Positions 9,623 to 18,037 of a stretch of DNA of 64,000 nucleotides are shown in pieces. The translations under genes and the position numbers were made by a program. The stretch's first letter is position 1. Every line of letters starts with the position of its first letter. The DNA comes from Xanthomonas sp. F10 (lineage in GTDB: Bacteria; Pseudomonadota; Gammaproteobacteria; Xanthomonadales; Xanthomonadaceae). The notes below the pieces were generated by a model. It saw nothing but the letters and a program-made list of their open reading frames with translations, searched no databases and was not told where the DNA came from. Location: the NCBI RefSeq assembly GCF_014206815.1, contig NZ_JACHNP010000001.1, positions 62,001 to 126,000 on the forward strand, in the 5' to 3' direction.

Positions 9623-9943
9623 ATGAACCGCATCGTTCCTCGTCTCGTCCCGTTCGCGTTTGCGCTGCTTGCCGCGCCGGCGCTGGCCATGGCGCAGTCG
9701 GCGCCGGACGAAGTGACCCTGCACCAGAACGGCCAGATCATCAATGTCACCTCGGTCGAACCGAACTCGATCGTCGGCGACTACCGCATCGATTTCGCCA
9801 AGCTCGACCGCAACCATGACGGCTACATCAGCCGCGCCGAGGCCAAGGCCGATCCCACGCTGTACGCCGAATTCGATGCCGTCGACGTGCAACACCACGG
9901 CCGCCTGAGCAAGGCCGACCTGGAAGGCTGGATGTCGACGTGA
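9623..9943 (+). CDS. Exported EF-hand protein 2
   Basis: A 106-residue predicted periplasmic protein, paralogous to the gene at 8881. It has a strong ribosome binding site (AGGAG) and a signal peptide ending ALAMAQ. The core DYRIDFAKLDRNHDGYISRA contains a canonical-looking loop DRNHDGYISRAE. The second hand, DVQHHGRLSKAD, is degenerate in the same way as in the paralogue, so both proteins probably bind one calcium ion. The N-terminal linker is much shorter than in protein 1. A hairpin terminator follows at 9985. Confidence 0.8.
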   Translation: MNRIVPRLVPFAFALLAAPALAMAQSAPDEVTLHQNGQIINVTSVEPNSIVGDYRIDFAKLDRNHDGYISRAEAKADPTLYAEFDAVDVQHHGRLSKADLEGWMST

Positions 9944-9984
9944 CGCGACCCACGCGTCGACCGGCCCGCGTCCTTCCCACCACA

Positions 9985-10020
9985 CGCGCCGCCTGCGGCC
10001 TTCCCGCCGCATGCGGCGCG
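9985..10020 (+). terminator. Hairpin terminator after EF-hand gene 2
   Basis: GC-rich stem: CGCGCCGC and TGCGG pair with CCGCA and GCGGCGCG around a CTTCCC-type loop. ATTGTTTTCT follows, a weak T-rich tract. Confidence 0.6.
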
Positions 10021-10175
10021 ATTGTTTTCTGAAGCGGCAAAACCACAGACACCAACGACACCCAGAGCGTCGCGCGACCACTTCAGCGCAGCGGCCGCCG
10101 CCGCACCGATCGCCGCGCCGCACGCGCCATCCAACACTCCCCGCCTTCCAGCGTCTCCTTCTACGCTGACGCGCG

Positions 10176-10667
10176 CTACAGCATCCCGTCCTGCAGCGGC
10201 GCATCCTGCGCTCCGCCCCAGGGATCGTCCAACAGATAGCGCGCCGCCACCGGCTGCGCCGCCGGTACCAGGGTGAGCCGGCAATACACCTCGTCGCCTT
10301 CGCAGACCTCGTAGTACAGCGCGTAGTCGCCGGGCTGCAGCGGCAAGGTCACATCGAAGGCCTCGGCGGCGGACGCTACCTGCACCCGCGCGTTTGGATT
10401 CACCCGGAATAGCACCTGCATGCGCCGCTGCGCGCGCGGGTCGGGCGCGAACGCCGTGGCCAGTACCACGTGCACCTGCGCGCCGAACGCGTCCTCGGGC
10501 AGCGGAGCGAACACCACGTAGTCGCGGTGCAGGATCGCCCCCTGCTCCAGGTTGCGCGGCCTCCAGCGGCAGGCGGCCTCGTTGAAGTCGCGGGCGCGCA
10601 ACTGCACCTGGCTGTGGGAGATCAGCAGATCCACGGTCTGGGTCTGGGCCGCGTCTTGCATCGTCAT
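10176..10667 (-). CDS. ComJ-like protein
   Basis: A 163-residue soluble protein without a signal peptide. It resembles the competence protein J family: an N-terminal VDLLISHSQVQLRA strand, a conserved W in ACRWRPRNLEQGAILH, then AFDVTLPLQPGDYALYYEVC, comparable to the FDLPKGDYQL of Bacillus ComJ. In Bacillus ComJ inhibits the NucA nuclease; no nuclease gene adjoins here, so the role is open. The similarity is from memory and weak at sequence level. The start could be the M at position 1 or 3. Confidence 0.5.
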   Translation of the reverse strand: MTMQDAAQTQTVDLLISHSQVQLRARDFNEAACRWRPRNLEQGAILHRDYVVFAPLPEDAFGAQVHVVLATAFAPDPRAQRRMQVLFRVNPNARVQVASAAEAFDVTLPLQPGDYALYYEVCEGDEVYCRLTLVPAAQPVAARYLLDDPWGGAQDAPLQDGML

Positions 10668-10712
10668 CCTCCATGGCAGGGACGCGGCCTGCGTGCTGCG
10701 CTTCGCGCCCTA

Positions 10713-10822
10713 CCCTCACCCAACCCCTCTCCCGAGGGGAGAGGGGCTCAAGCAAACCAGCCGAAGCTGGCTCTTCCTTCTCCCTCCGGGAGAAGGTGCC
10801 CCGAAGGGGCGGATGAGGGGAC
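10713..10822. repeat. Dispersed imperfect palindrome (CCCTCACCC...GGATGAGGG)
   Basis: A 110-base intergenic element starting CCCTCACCCAACCCCTCTCC and ending AAGGTGCCCCGAAGGGGCGG then ATGAGGGG, with inner inverted pairs (CCCCTCTCCC/GGGAGAGGGG, AGCCGAAGCTGGCT, CTCCCTCCGGGAG). Elements with these ends are common between genes in Xanthomonas. It lies between the ComJ-like and ubiquinone genes; only one copy is in the window. Confidence 0.65.
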
Positions 10823-10881
10823 GGGCGCCGCTCGGCGCGTGGTCGGATCCTACGGCCGCCGCGTCCGGCTGGAACATGCGC

Positions 10882-12060
10882 CTACACGCCGGAAGCGCGC
10901 TTCCAGAAACCGTGCATCAACAGCGGCAGCTTGCCGGCCAGGCCCAGCAGCGGGCCGCGCAGCAGGGTCAGGTGCAGCTCGTCGTTGGAGAACAGGCGGT
11001 TGATCGCATCGAAGCCATAGGCCGCCACGGTGTTGTCGCTGCGGCGGCCGCGCGCCCAGCGCGCCAGCCGCTGCGGCGCCGCCCAGTCCACGCGCTGCGC
11101 CTGCGCCTGCCGCACCAACCCCGCCAACGCGGCAACGTCGCGCAGGCCGAGATTGACGCCCTGCCCGGCCAGCGGATGCACCACGTGCGCGGCATCGCCC
11201 AGCACCAGCAGGCGACCGCGCTGGTAGGCCTCCACCAGTTGCCGGCGCAACGGGAACCCCAGCCGCGGCGACAGCGCGCGCACCGCGCCCAGGCGCGCGC
11301 CGAAGGCCTGGGTCAGTTCGGCGCCGAACGCCGCATCGTCCAGCGCCAGCACCCGCGTCGCCTCGGCGTCGGGCAGGGTCCAGACGATCGAGCTGCGGCC
11401 ATCGGCGAACGGCAGGAACGCCAGCGGCCCGCCCGGCAGGAAGCGCTGCCAGGCGGTGTCCTGGTGCGGTTGTTCGGTCTGTACGAAGGCGACCACGCCG
11501 CGCTGGCCGTAGTCGTGCGCCGGCGCGTCCAGTCCGGCCAGCCCGCGCAGGGTGGAATCGGCACCGTCGGCGGCGATCGCCAGGCGTGCGTCCAGGCGGC
11601 TGCCGTCGTCCAGGCGCAGGCGCGCACGTTCGGCCGAGGGCTCCAGCGCCTCCACCCGCGCCGGGCAATGCACCTGCACGCCGGCCGCCGGCAGCGCCGC
11701 CCATAGCTGTTCGACCAGCAGGCTGTGTTCGACGATCCAGCCGAGCTGGTCGCGGCCCAGGGTGTCGGCGTCGAAGGCCAGTTCGCCACCGCCACCGGCA
11801 TCCCACACGCGCATGCGCCGGTAGGCGCTGGCGCGGTTGGCGACGACCTGCGGCCACACGCCAAGGCCCTGCAGCAGGGAGGCATTGTCGGGGGCGAAGG
11901 CGTACACGCGCAGGTCCGGCGTGTCGGCCGACCAGCGCGGCGGCTCGCGGCCCTCGACCAGGGCCACCGCCAGGCCTTCGCCGGCCAGGGCCAGCGCGCA
12001 GGCCGCGCCGACCACGCCGCCACCGACCACCACCACATCCAGCACGCCACGCCGACTCAT
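10882..12060 (-). CDS. Ubiquinone biosynthesis FAD-dependent hydroxylase (UbiH/UbiF/COQ6 family)
   Basis: A 392-residue aromatic-ring hydroxylase of ubiquinone biosynthesis. The dinucleotide-binding motif is VVVVGGGVVGAACALALAGE; the second FAD motif is LLVLGDAAHVVHPLAGQGVN and the family signature LGLRDVAAL follows. The middle ATIAADGADS-type motif appears as LAIAADGADSTLRGL. The ATG at 12058-12060 overlaps the stop of the upstream ubiH-like gene (ATGA), so the two are cotranscribed and probably coupled. Position in the pathway (C5 or C6 hydroxylation, UbiI- or UbiF-like) cannot be decided from sequence alone. Confidence 0.88.
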   Translation of the reverse strand: MSRRGVLDVVVVGGGVVGAACALALAGEGLAVALVEGREPPRWSADTPDLRVYAFAPDNASLLQGLGVWPQVVANRASAYRRMRVWDAGGGGELAFDADTLGRDQLGWIVEHSLLVEQLWAALPAAGVQVHCPARVEALEPSAERARLRLDDGSRLDARLAIAADGADSTLRGLAGLDAPAHDYGQRGVVAFVQTEQPHQDTAWQRFLPGGPLAFLPFADGRSSIVWTLPDAEATRVLALDDAAFGAELTQAFGARLGAVRALSPRLGFPLRRQLVEAYQRGRLLVLGDAAHVVHPLAGQGVNLGLRDVAALAGLVRQAQAQRVDWAAPQRLARWARGRRSDNTVAAYGFDAINRLFSNDELHLTLLRGPLLGLAGKLPLLMHGFWKRASGV

Positions 12061-13271
12061 GCGCGCGTCTCCCGGCACAGCTGCGGCACATCGCCGCGGA
12101 AGCCCATCGCGCCGCCGACCAGGAACGACTGCAGCGGCGCGGCCTGCGCTGCCGCCAGCAGGCCCAGGCTGCGCAGCGGGCGCAGCAGCGGGGTCGGATT
12201 GGCGGTCAGCCGCGCCAGCCCGCCGGAGAACGTCACCGTGCGTTGGCGATCCTGCTCGCGGCGCTGCGCGTACTGCTGCAGCAGTGCCGGCGCGCCCGGA
12301 TCGGTGCCGTCGCGCTCGATCAGTTCGGCCAGGGTCAGCGCATCGCGCAGGCCCAGGTTGAAGCCCTGCGCGCCTAGCGGGTGCAGGGTCTGCGCGGCAT
12401 TGCCCAGCAGCACCGCGCGTACGGCGGTCAGCCGCTCGGCCAGTACCTGCACGATCGGGTAGGCGCTGCGCTCGCCGCTGCCCAGCAGGCGGCCGACGCG
12501 CCAACCCAGCGCGTCCTGCAGCCGCTGCAGCCAGGCGCCCTCGTCCAGCGCCGCCACCGCATCCGCGTCCTCGGTGGCGACCGCATGGATCGCGCCGTAA
12601 TGGCGGTCGCCGCGCGGCAGCAGCGCGGTCGGGCCGTCGTCGCGGAAGCGCTCGTAGGCGGTGCCGTCGGGCTGGCGGCTGCCGCGCACCCGCGCCACGA
12701 ACAGGGTCTGCTGGAAATCGTGGCGTGTTGCGGCGATGCCCAGGGCCTCGCGCACCGCGCTGGCGCTGCCGTCGGCACCGACCAGCAGGCGCGTGTGCAG
12801 GACCTGCTCGCTGCCGTCGCGCACGATCCGCAGGCGGCGCACGCCGTCCTCGGGGTCGGCCTCCAGCGCCACGAACTGCGCCGGGCGATAGCGGGTGAGC
12901 CGCGTGGTCGCGGCCAGACTGGCCTCCAGCGCCTCGCCGAAGTCGCGCGCGACCACCACCTGGCCGAAGGCCTCGCGCCCGTAGTCGGCCGCCTCCAGCC
13001 GGACCCGGCCGAAATCCCCCGCGCGGCTGACGTGAATACGGCGGATCGGCCCGGTCGGCGCGCGCAGCCGCTGCATCACCCCGAGCGCGCCCAGCGCGTT
13101 GACCGTGGCGGCGGCGAAGCTGAGGTTGCGCTGGTCGAACACCGGCGGCAGCGCGCCCGGCGGCGCGGCCTCGACCAGGCCCACGTCGATCCCCAGCCGG
13201 TCCAGGGCGATGGCCAGGCTGGCGCCGACCAGGCCGCCGCCGACGATCACTACGTCATGTCGTTTGCTCAT
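12057..13271 (-). CDS. ubiH: 2-octaprenyl-6-methoxyphenol hydroxylase-type monooxygenase
   Basis: A 404-residue FAD-dependent hydroxylase of ubiquinone synthesis. It starts MSKRHDVVIVGGGLVGASLA with the FAD GxGxxG motif. VGADGSASAVREALGI is the mid-protein motif and AVLLGNAAQTLHPLGAQGFN the second FAD motif, where family members usually have GNAAH or GDAAH; N-A-A-Q is the variant typical of UbiH. NLGLRDALTLAELI follows. It is the first gene of a two-gene operon with the overlapping hydroxylase downstream, and is divergent from the membrane protein at 13416. Confidence 0.88.
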   Translation of the reverse strand: MSKRHDVVIVGGGLVGASLAIALDRLGIDVGLVEAAPPGALPPVFDQRNLSFAAATVNALGALGVMQRLRAPTGPIRRIHVSRAGDFGRVRLEAADYGREAFGQVVVARDFGEALEASLAATTRLTRYRPAQFVALEADPEDGVRRLRIVRDGSEQVLHTRLLVGADGSASAVREALGIAATRHDFQQTLFVARVRGSRQPDGTAYERFRDDGPTALLPRGDRHYGAIHAVATEDADAVAALDEGAWLQRLQDALGWRVGRLLGSGERSAYPIVQVLAERLTAVRAVLLGNAAQTLHPLGAQGFNLGLRDALTLAELIERDGTDPGAPALLQQYAQRREQDRQRTVTFSGGLARLTANPTPLLRPLRSLGLLAAAQAAPLQSFLVGGAMGFRGDVPQLCRETRA

Positions 13272-13415
13272 CCGGCCATGATACGACCCGCACCCGTCTG
13301 CCCGGTGAGCGCCGCCGCCCAGCTTGCGCAGCGCGGGCCGCCCCGGCGCGCCGCACTCGCGCGCGCCGCGCTTCCAGTAGAATCCGGGGTCTTACGTGCA
13401 CCGGTGCCCGCCGCC

Positions 13416-14000
13416 ATGACGCCTTCCGCCCACCGTCTCCCCGCCCTGCTGCTGTTGGCCGCGCTGCTGGCCGCGACCCGCATCAACCACTTCGGGGCGA
13501 TCCCGGACGCGTCGTGGGCGGTGTTCTTCGTCGGCGGCTTCTATCTGCGCAGCTGGACCCGCTGGGCGTTCCCGCTGCTGATGGCGCTGGCGGTGCTGGT
13601 CGACTACCTGGTCATCCGCGGCCAGGGCCTGGATTTCTGGCAGCACTACTGCGTGTCGCCGGCCTACTGGTGCCTGATCCCGGCCTACTTCGTGCTGTGG
13701 GCCGGCGGCGCCTGGCTGGCGCGGCGCTACCGCGGCGCCGACTGGCGCACCCTGGGCCTGGCCGCCGCCAGCCTGCTGGTCGCGGTGGCGCTGTGCCACC
13801 TGCTGGCGCAGGGCAGCTTCTACTGGGTCAGCCGCAGCGTGCCGAACCCGACCCTGGCCGGCTGGTGGCAGAACTACAGCGACTGGCTGCTGCCGTACCT
13901 GGGCAGCGCCAGCCTGTACGTGGCGCTGGCCGCGGCGATCCAGGTCGGCGTCGAGCAACTGGCGCGGCTGGGCCAGCGCGGCCAGCCGGTCGGTCACTGA
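13416..14000 (+). CDS. Integral membrane protein next to corrinoid adenosyltransferase
   Basis: A 194-residue protein with five or six hydrophobic segments (RLPALLLLAALLAATRI; WAVFFVGGFYL; WAFPLLMALAVLVDYLVI; LGLAAASLLVAVALCHLLAQ; YLGSASLYVALAAAIQVGV). The N-terminal HFGAIPDASWAVFFVGGFYL resembles the substrate-binding (S) components of ECF vitamin transporters, but I cannot name a family. The ATG is chosen because a TAGAAT -10-like box lies 33 bases upstream and no better start exists. It ends five bases before the PduO-type gene, so a corrinoid or cobalt role is plausible by context only. Confidence 0.7.
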   Translation: MTPSAHRLPALLLLAALLAATRINHFGAIPDASWAVFFVGGFYLRSWTRWAFPLLMALAVLVDYLVIRGQGLDFWQHYCVSPAYWCLIPAYFVLWAGGAWLARRYRGADWRTLGLAAASLLVAVALCHLLAQGSFYWVSRSVPNPTLAGWWQNYSDWLLPYLGSASLYVALAAAIQVGVEQLARLGQRGQPVGH

Positions 14001-14005
14001 CCGGG

Positions 14006-14560
14006 ATGGGCAACCGCCTCTCCAAGATCTACACCCGCACCGGCGACGACGGCAGCACCGGCCTGGGCGACGGCAACCGGGTCGGCAAGGACTCGGCGCG
14101 GGTGGCCGCCTACGGCACCGTGGACGAAGCCAACTCGGCGATCGGCGTGATCCTGGCCTGCCCGCTGGCCGAGGACGTGCGGCAGCTGCTGACCGCGATC
14201 CAGCACCAGTTGTTCGATCTTGGCGGCGAGCTGTGCATCCCCGGCCACGCCGCGATCCAGGCCGCCGACATCGATGCGCTGGAACGGCACCTGGACCGCT
14301 ACAACGACACCCTGCCGGCGCTGCAGGACTTCATCCTGCCCGCCGGCGGCGAAGCCGCGGCGCGCTGCCACCTGGCGCGCACCATCGTGCGCCGCGCCGA
14401 GCGCGAGACGGTGGCGCTGTCGCGCCAGGACGCGGTCCGCCCGGAAGCGGTGCGCTACCTCAACCGCCTCTCCGACCTGCTGTTCGTGCTGGCGCGGGTG
14501 CTGGCGCGGGCCGACGGCCACGGCGAAGTGCTGTGGCGCCACGACCGGCGCCAGGCCTGA
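14006..14560 (+). CDS. pduO: PduO-type cob(I)alamin adenosyltransferase
   Basis: A 184-residue ATP:corrinoid adenosyltransferase that makes adenosylcobalamin. The N-terminal ATP-binding signature is clear: KIYTRTGDDGSTGLGDGNRV. AAYGTVDEANSAIGV follows, and the C-terminal helix has RTIVRRAERETVALSRQ and the YLNRLSDLLFVLAR motif of the human MMAB and PduO group. Family length is about 185, so it is complete. It is in a tight cluster with the upstream membrane protein and the downstream deacetylase-like gene. Confidence 0.92.
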   Translation: MGNRLSKIYTRTGDDGSTGLGDGNRVGKDSARVAAYGTVDEANSAIGVILACPLAEDVRQLLTAIQHQLFDLGGELCIPGHAAIQAADIDALERHLDRYNDTLPALQDFILPAGGEAAARCHLARTIVRRAERETVALSRQDAVRPEAVRYLNRLSDLLFVLARVLARADGHGEVLWRHDRRQA

Positions 14561-14583
14561 GCGACACCCGGGCCGCGGCGCGC

Positions 14584-15489
14584 ATGCTGATCTACACCCA
14601 TCCTGCCTGCCTGGGGCACGCGCCCGGACCGGAACACCCGGAACGGCCGGAGCGCCTGGACGCGGTGACGACGGCACTGCGCGAGGCCTTTCCGGCGCTG
14701 GAGTGGCGCGAGGCACCGCTGGCCAAGCTCGGCGACCTGGCCCGGGTCCATGAGCGCGGCCTGATCGACCGCGTGCTGGCCGACCTCGACGGCCCGCAGA
14801 TGCTCGACGTTGACACGGTGATCTCGCCCGGCTCGCGCGCCGCCGCACTGCGCGCCGCCGGCGCCGGCGTCGCCGCAGTGGATGCGGTGATGCACGGCGC
14901 CAGCGACACCGCGTTCTGTGCGGTGCGCCCGCCCGGCCATCACGCCACCGCCGACACCGCGATGGGCTTCTGCCTGTTCAACAACGTCGCGGTCGCCGCC
15001 GCCCATGCCCGCGATGCGCATGGCCTGGAGCGGATCGCCATCGTCGATTTCGACGTGCATCACGGCAACGGCACGCAGGCGATCTTCGAGCGCGAGTCGA
15101 AGGTGCAGTACCTCAGCACCCACCAGTCCGGGCTGTTCCCGCACACCGGCGGGGTCCACGACCGCGGCGTCGGCAACCTGCACAACGCACTGCTGCCGCC
15201 GGGCAGCGGCGGCTTCCGCTTCCGCAACACCTGGGCCGACCAGATGCTGCCGCTGCTGGACGCCTTCAAGCCGCAGCTGCTGCTGATCTCGGCCGGCTTC
15301 GACGCGCACATGCGCGACCCGCTGGCCGACCTGATGCTGGAGACCGAGGACTTCGGCTGGATCACCGCCGAACTGCGCGCGGTGGCGCAGCGGCACGCGC
15401 GCGGCCGGGTGGTGTCCCTGCTGGAAGGCGGCTACGACCTGCAGGCGCTGCGCGAGGGCAGCGTCGCCCACGTCGACGCGCTGCGCTGA
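14584..15489 (+). CDS. Histone-deacetylase-family amidohydrolase
   Basis: A 301-residue zinc hydrolase of the acetoin utilisation/HDAC superfamily. Catalytic and zinc motifs are complete: VRPPGHHATADTAMGFCLFN (charge-relay histidines), IVDFDVHHGNGTQ (zinc ligands D and H), and ISAGFDAHMRDPLADL (zinc-binding D). STHQSGLFPHTGG also matches the family. It is cytosolic with no signal peptide. The likely substrates are acetylated polyamines or other small N-acetylated compounds; this is family knowledge, not visible here. It starts 23 bases after the pduO stop and may be cotranscribed. Confidence 0.9.
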   Translation: MLIYTHPACLGHAPGPEHPERPERLDAVTTALREAFPALEWREAPLAKLGDLARVHERGLIDRVLADLDGPQMLDVDTVISPGSRAAALRAAGAGVAAVDAVMHGASDTAFCAVRPPGHHATADTAMGFCLFNNVAVAAAHARDAHGLERIAIVDFDVHHGNGTQAIFERESKVQYLSTHQSGLFPHTGGVHDRGVGNLHNALLPPGSGGFRFRNTWADQMLPLLDAFKPQLLLISAGFDAHMRDPLADLMLETEDFGWITAELRAVAQRHARGRVVSLLEGGYDLQALREGSVAHVDALR

Positions 15490-15685
15490 GCGCGGGTCAT
15501 CCAGGCAAAGGAGTGCCACACGGTGAGTGCGCGCCGCCGGCCAGGCCCGGCGGACATGCCCGGAACTGGATGGGCGCCGCCCTGGGCACCGATGAACCCC
15601 GCCCCCCGGCGCCGGGACGCCTTCATTGCCCCTATGCACGGGATGGGGCAAGCTAGCGACCGTTTTAGCCCGATACCTGACGCGC

Positions 15686-18037
15686 GTGCGCCGAACCCTT
15701 CGCCTGCTCCCTCTTCCGTTCAGTATCGCCCTCTGCCTGCCGGCCGTGGCGGCTGAAAAGCCGCCGAACTGGGGCCTGTGCCCGACCCCGGACGTGCTGC
15801 CCAAGTTCGACGACGCGCAGCAGCCGGACCCCAAGCTCGCGCAGAACCGCGACCAGCAGCCGACCAATATCGAAGGCGATCAGCTGTCGGGCACCACCAC
15901 CATCCCGAACTACACCGGCAACGTCGCGCTCAAGCGCGGCGACCAGTTCATGGGCACCGACAGCCTGCGGGTGGACACCGAGACCGGCAACTACATCGCC
16001 GAAGGGCATGTGCGCTACCAGGATTCGTCGATCCGCATGATCGCCGACCGCGCCGAAGGCAACCAGGACACCGACACCCACAAGATCACCAACATCCGCT
16101 ACCAGCTGCTGGCCCGCCGCGGCAACGGCAAGGCGGATTCGGTCGACCTGCAAGGCGCGCTGGGGCAGATGCACCGCTCCACCTACACCACCTGCGACCC
16201 CTCGCAGCGGGTGTGGGAACTGCACGCGCCGGAAATCGACGTCGACAACGACGAGGGCTTCGGCACCGCGCGCAACGCGATCCTGAAGGTTTACAACTTT
16301 CCGGTGCTGTATGCGCCCTGGTTCAAGTTCCCGATCGACGATCGCCGCAGCAGCGGTTTCCTGTTCCCGGCGCTCGGCATGTCCAGCCGCAACGGCTTCG
16401 ACTACACCCAGCCGTACTACCTGAACCTGGCGCCGAACTACGACGCCACCCTGTATCCGCGCTTCATGGCCCGCCGCGGCCTGATGCTGGGCAGCGAATT
16501 CCGCTATCTCTACGAGGGCGGCAAGGGCGAGCTGCAGGCGGCCTACCTGCCCGACGACAAGCTGCGCGACAAGGATCGCGGCCGCTTCAGCTACCAGGGC
16601 TACCACAACATCAATTCGCAGTGGCAGGCGCGCGCCTCGCTGGCTTGGGTCAGCGACGAGCGCTACACCGAGGATTTCTCCAACCGCCTGCTCGGCAACG
16701 CGGTGTCCAACATCCAGAGCACGATCGGCGTCTACGGCACAGGCGAGACCTGGACCGCGGGCCTGATGGCCGACCGCTGGCAACTGACCGACTACACCCT
16801 GACCGAGGACGCGCTGCCGTACAACCGCCAGCCGCGCGCTTTCTTCAACTGGGACCAGTCGTTCGGCAACTACTTCGAAGCCGGCCTGTACAGCGAAGCC
16901 GTGCGCTTCGTGCACGACGACATCCACCAGAAAACCACCGACGGCACCTACGAGCGCACCGGCGTGGTCACCCCGCGCCCCGGCGGCAGCCGCCTGGACC
17001 TCAAGCCCTACATCTCGATGCCGCTGGCCGGCGCCGCCTGGTTCCTCAAGCCGACCCTGGCCTGGCGCTACACCGCCTATCAGCTGGACAAGGATCTGGC
17101 AGCCACGCTCGGCGGCGACACCACGCCCTCGCGCAGCCTGCCGATCGCCACGGTCGATGCGGGCGTGTACTTCGACCGCGATACCAAATGGGGCAACACC
17201 AACTATCTGCAGACCCTGGAACCGCGGCTGTTCTACCTGTACACGCCGTACCGCGACCAGAACGACCTGCCGATCTTCGATACCCGCGAGTTCACCTTCA
17301 GCTGGGGCCAGTTGTTCCGCGATTCGCGCTACACCGGCGCCGACCGCCAGAACGACGCCAACCAGCTGACCATGGCGCTGAGCTCGCGCCTGCTGCGTCA
17401 GGACGACGGCAAGGAGAAGCTCTCGGTCAGCCTCGGCCAGATCCTGTACTTCAGTGATTCCCGGGTCAGCCTGCCCAACAGCGACACCACCATCGAGCAG
17501 GGCAAGTCGGCCTGGGTGGCCGATGCCAACTACATGGTCAACGACCGCTGGACCCTGGGCGCCACCTATCAGTGGGATCCCAAGTACCACCGCAAGGATC
17601 TGGCCAGCTTCCGCGCGCGCTATCTGATGCCCGGCGACGGCATCGTCAACATCGGCTACCGCTATCGCCGCGACCTGCTGGAGCAGGCCGACGTCTCGTT
17701 CCTGTACCCGATCAATCCGACCTGGAGCGTGGTCGGCCGGCACTATTACTCGCTGATGGACAAGAAGCCGCTGGAGAGCATCCTCGGCGTGCAGTGGGAC
17801 AGCTGCTGCCTGGCAGTACGGGCGCTGGCGCGCCGCTACGTGCGCAACCGCACCGGTGCGCTGGATACCGCGTTCCAGATCGAGTTCGTGCTCAAGGGCC
17901 TGTCCTCCCTGGGCCAGGACACGGACCGCGTTCTGCGCCGTGCTATTCTCGGCTACAACCGCGACGACCTGTACTTGGTCCCGCCCAGCAACACCACGAC
18001 CGATCCGGACGCTTACGATCCGAACCAGATTCCATGA
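15686..18037 (+). CDS. lptD: LPS-assembly outer-membrane protein LptD
   Basis: The outer-membrane beta-barrel that, with LptE, inserts LPS into the outer leaflet. The GTG at 15686 is chosen because it opens a normal signal peptide (MRRTLRLLPLPFSIALCLPA); an in-frame TTG at 15626 only adds 20 unlikely residues. The periplasmic OstA jellyroll is at about 50-170 (IEGDQLSGTT to GNGKADSV), followed by the LptD barrel. Cysteines for the essential disulfides are present: WGLCPTPD, TYTTCDPS and the C-terminal pair WDSCCLAVRA. 783 residues fits the family. The stop overlaps the surA start (ATGA). Confidence 0.95.
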   Translation: MRRTLRLLPLPFSIALCLPAVAAEKPPNWGLCPTPDVLPKFDDAQQPDPKLAQNRDQQPTNIEGDQLSGTTTIPNYTGNVALKRGDQFMGTDSLRVDTETGNYIAEGHVRYQDSSIRMIADRAEGNQDTDTHKITNIRYQLLARRGNGKADSVDLQGALGQMHRSTYTTCDPSQRVWELHAPEIDVDNDEGFGTARNAILKVYNFPVLYAPWFKFPIDDRRSSGFLFPALGMSSRNGFDYTQPYYLNLAPNYDATLYPRFMARRGLMLGSEFRYLYEGGKGELQAAYLPDDKLRDKDRGRFSYQGYHNINSQWQARASLAWVSDERYTEDFSNRLLGNAVSNIQSTIGVYGTGETWTAGLMADRWQLTDYTLTEDALPYNRQPRAFFNWDQSFGNYFEAGLYSEAVRFVHDDIHQKTTDGTYERTGVVTPRPGGSRLDLKPYISMPLAGAAWFLKPTLAWRYTAYQLDKDLAATLGGDTTPSRSLPIATVDAGVYFDRDTKWGNTNYLQTLEPRLFYLYTPYRDQNDLPIFDTREFTFSWGQLFRDSRYTGADRQNDANQLTMALSSRLLRQDDGKEKLSVSLGQILYFSDSRVSLPNSDTTIEQGKSAWVADANYMVNDRWTLGATYQWDPKYHRKDLASFRARYLMPGDGIVNIGYRYRRDLLEQADVSFLYPINPTWSVVGRHYYSLMDKKPLESILGVQWDSCCLAVRALARRYVRNRTGALDTAFQIEFVLKGLSSLGQDTDRVLRRAILGYNRDDLYLVPPSNTTTDPDAYDPNQIP

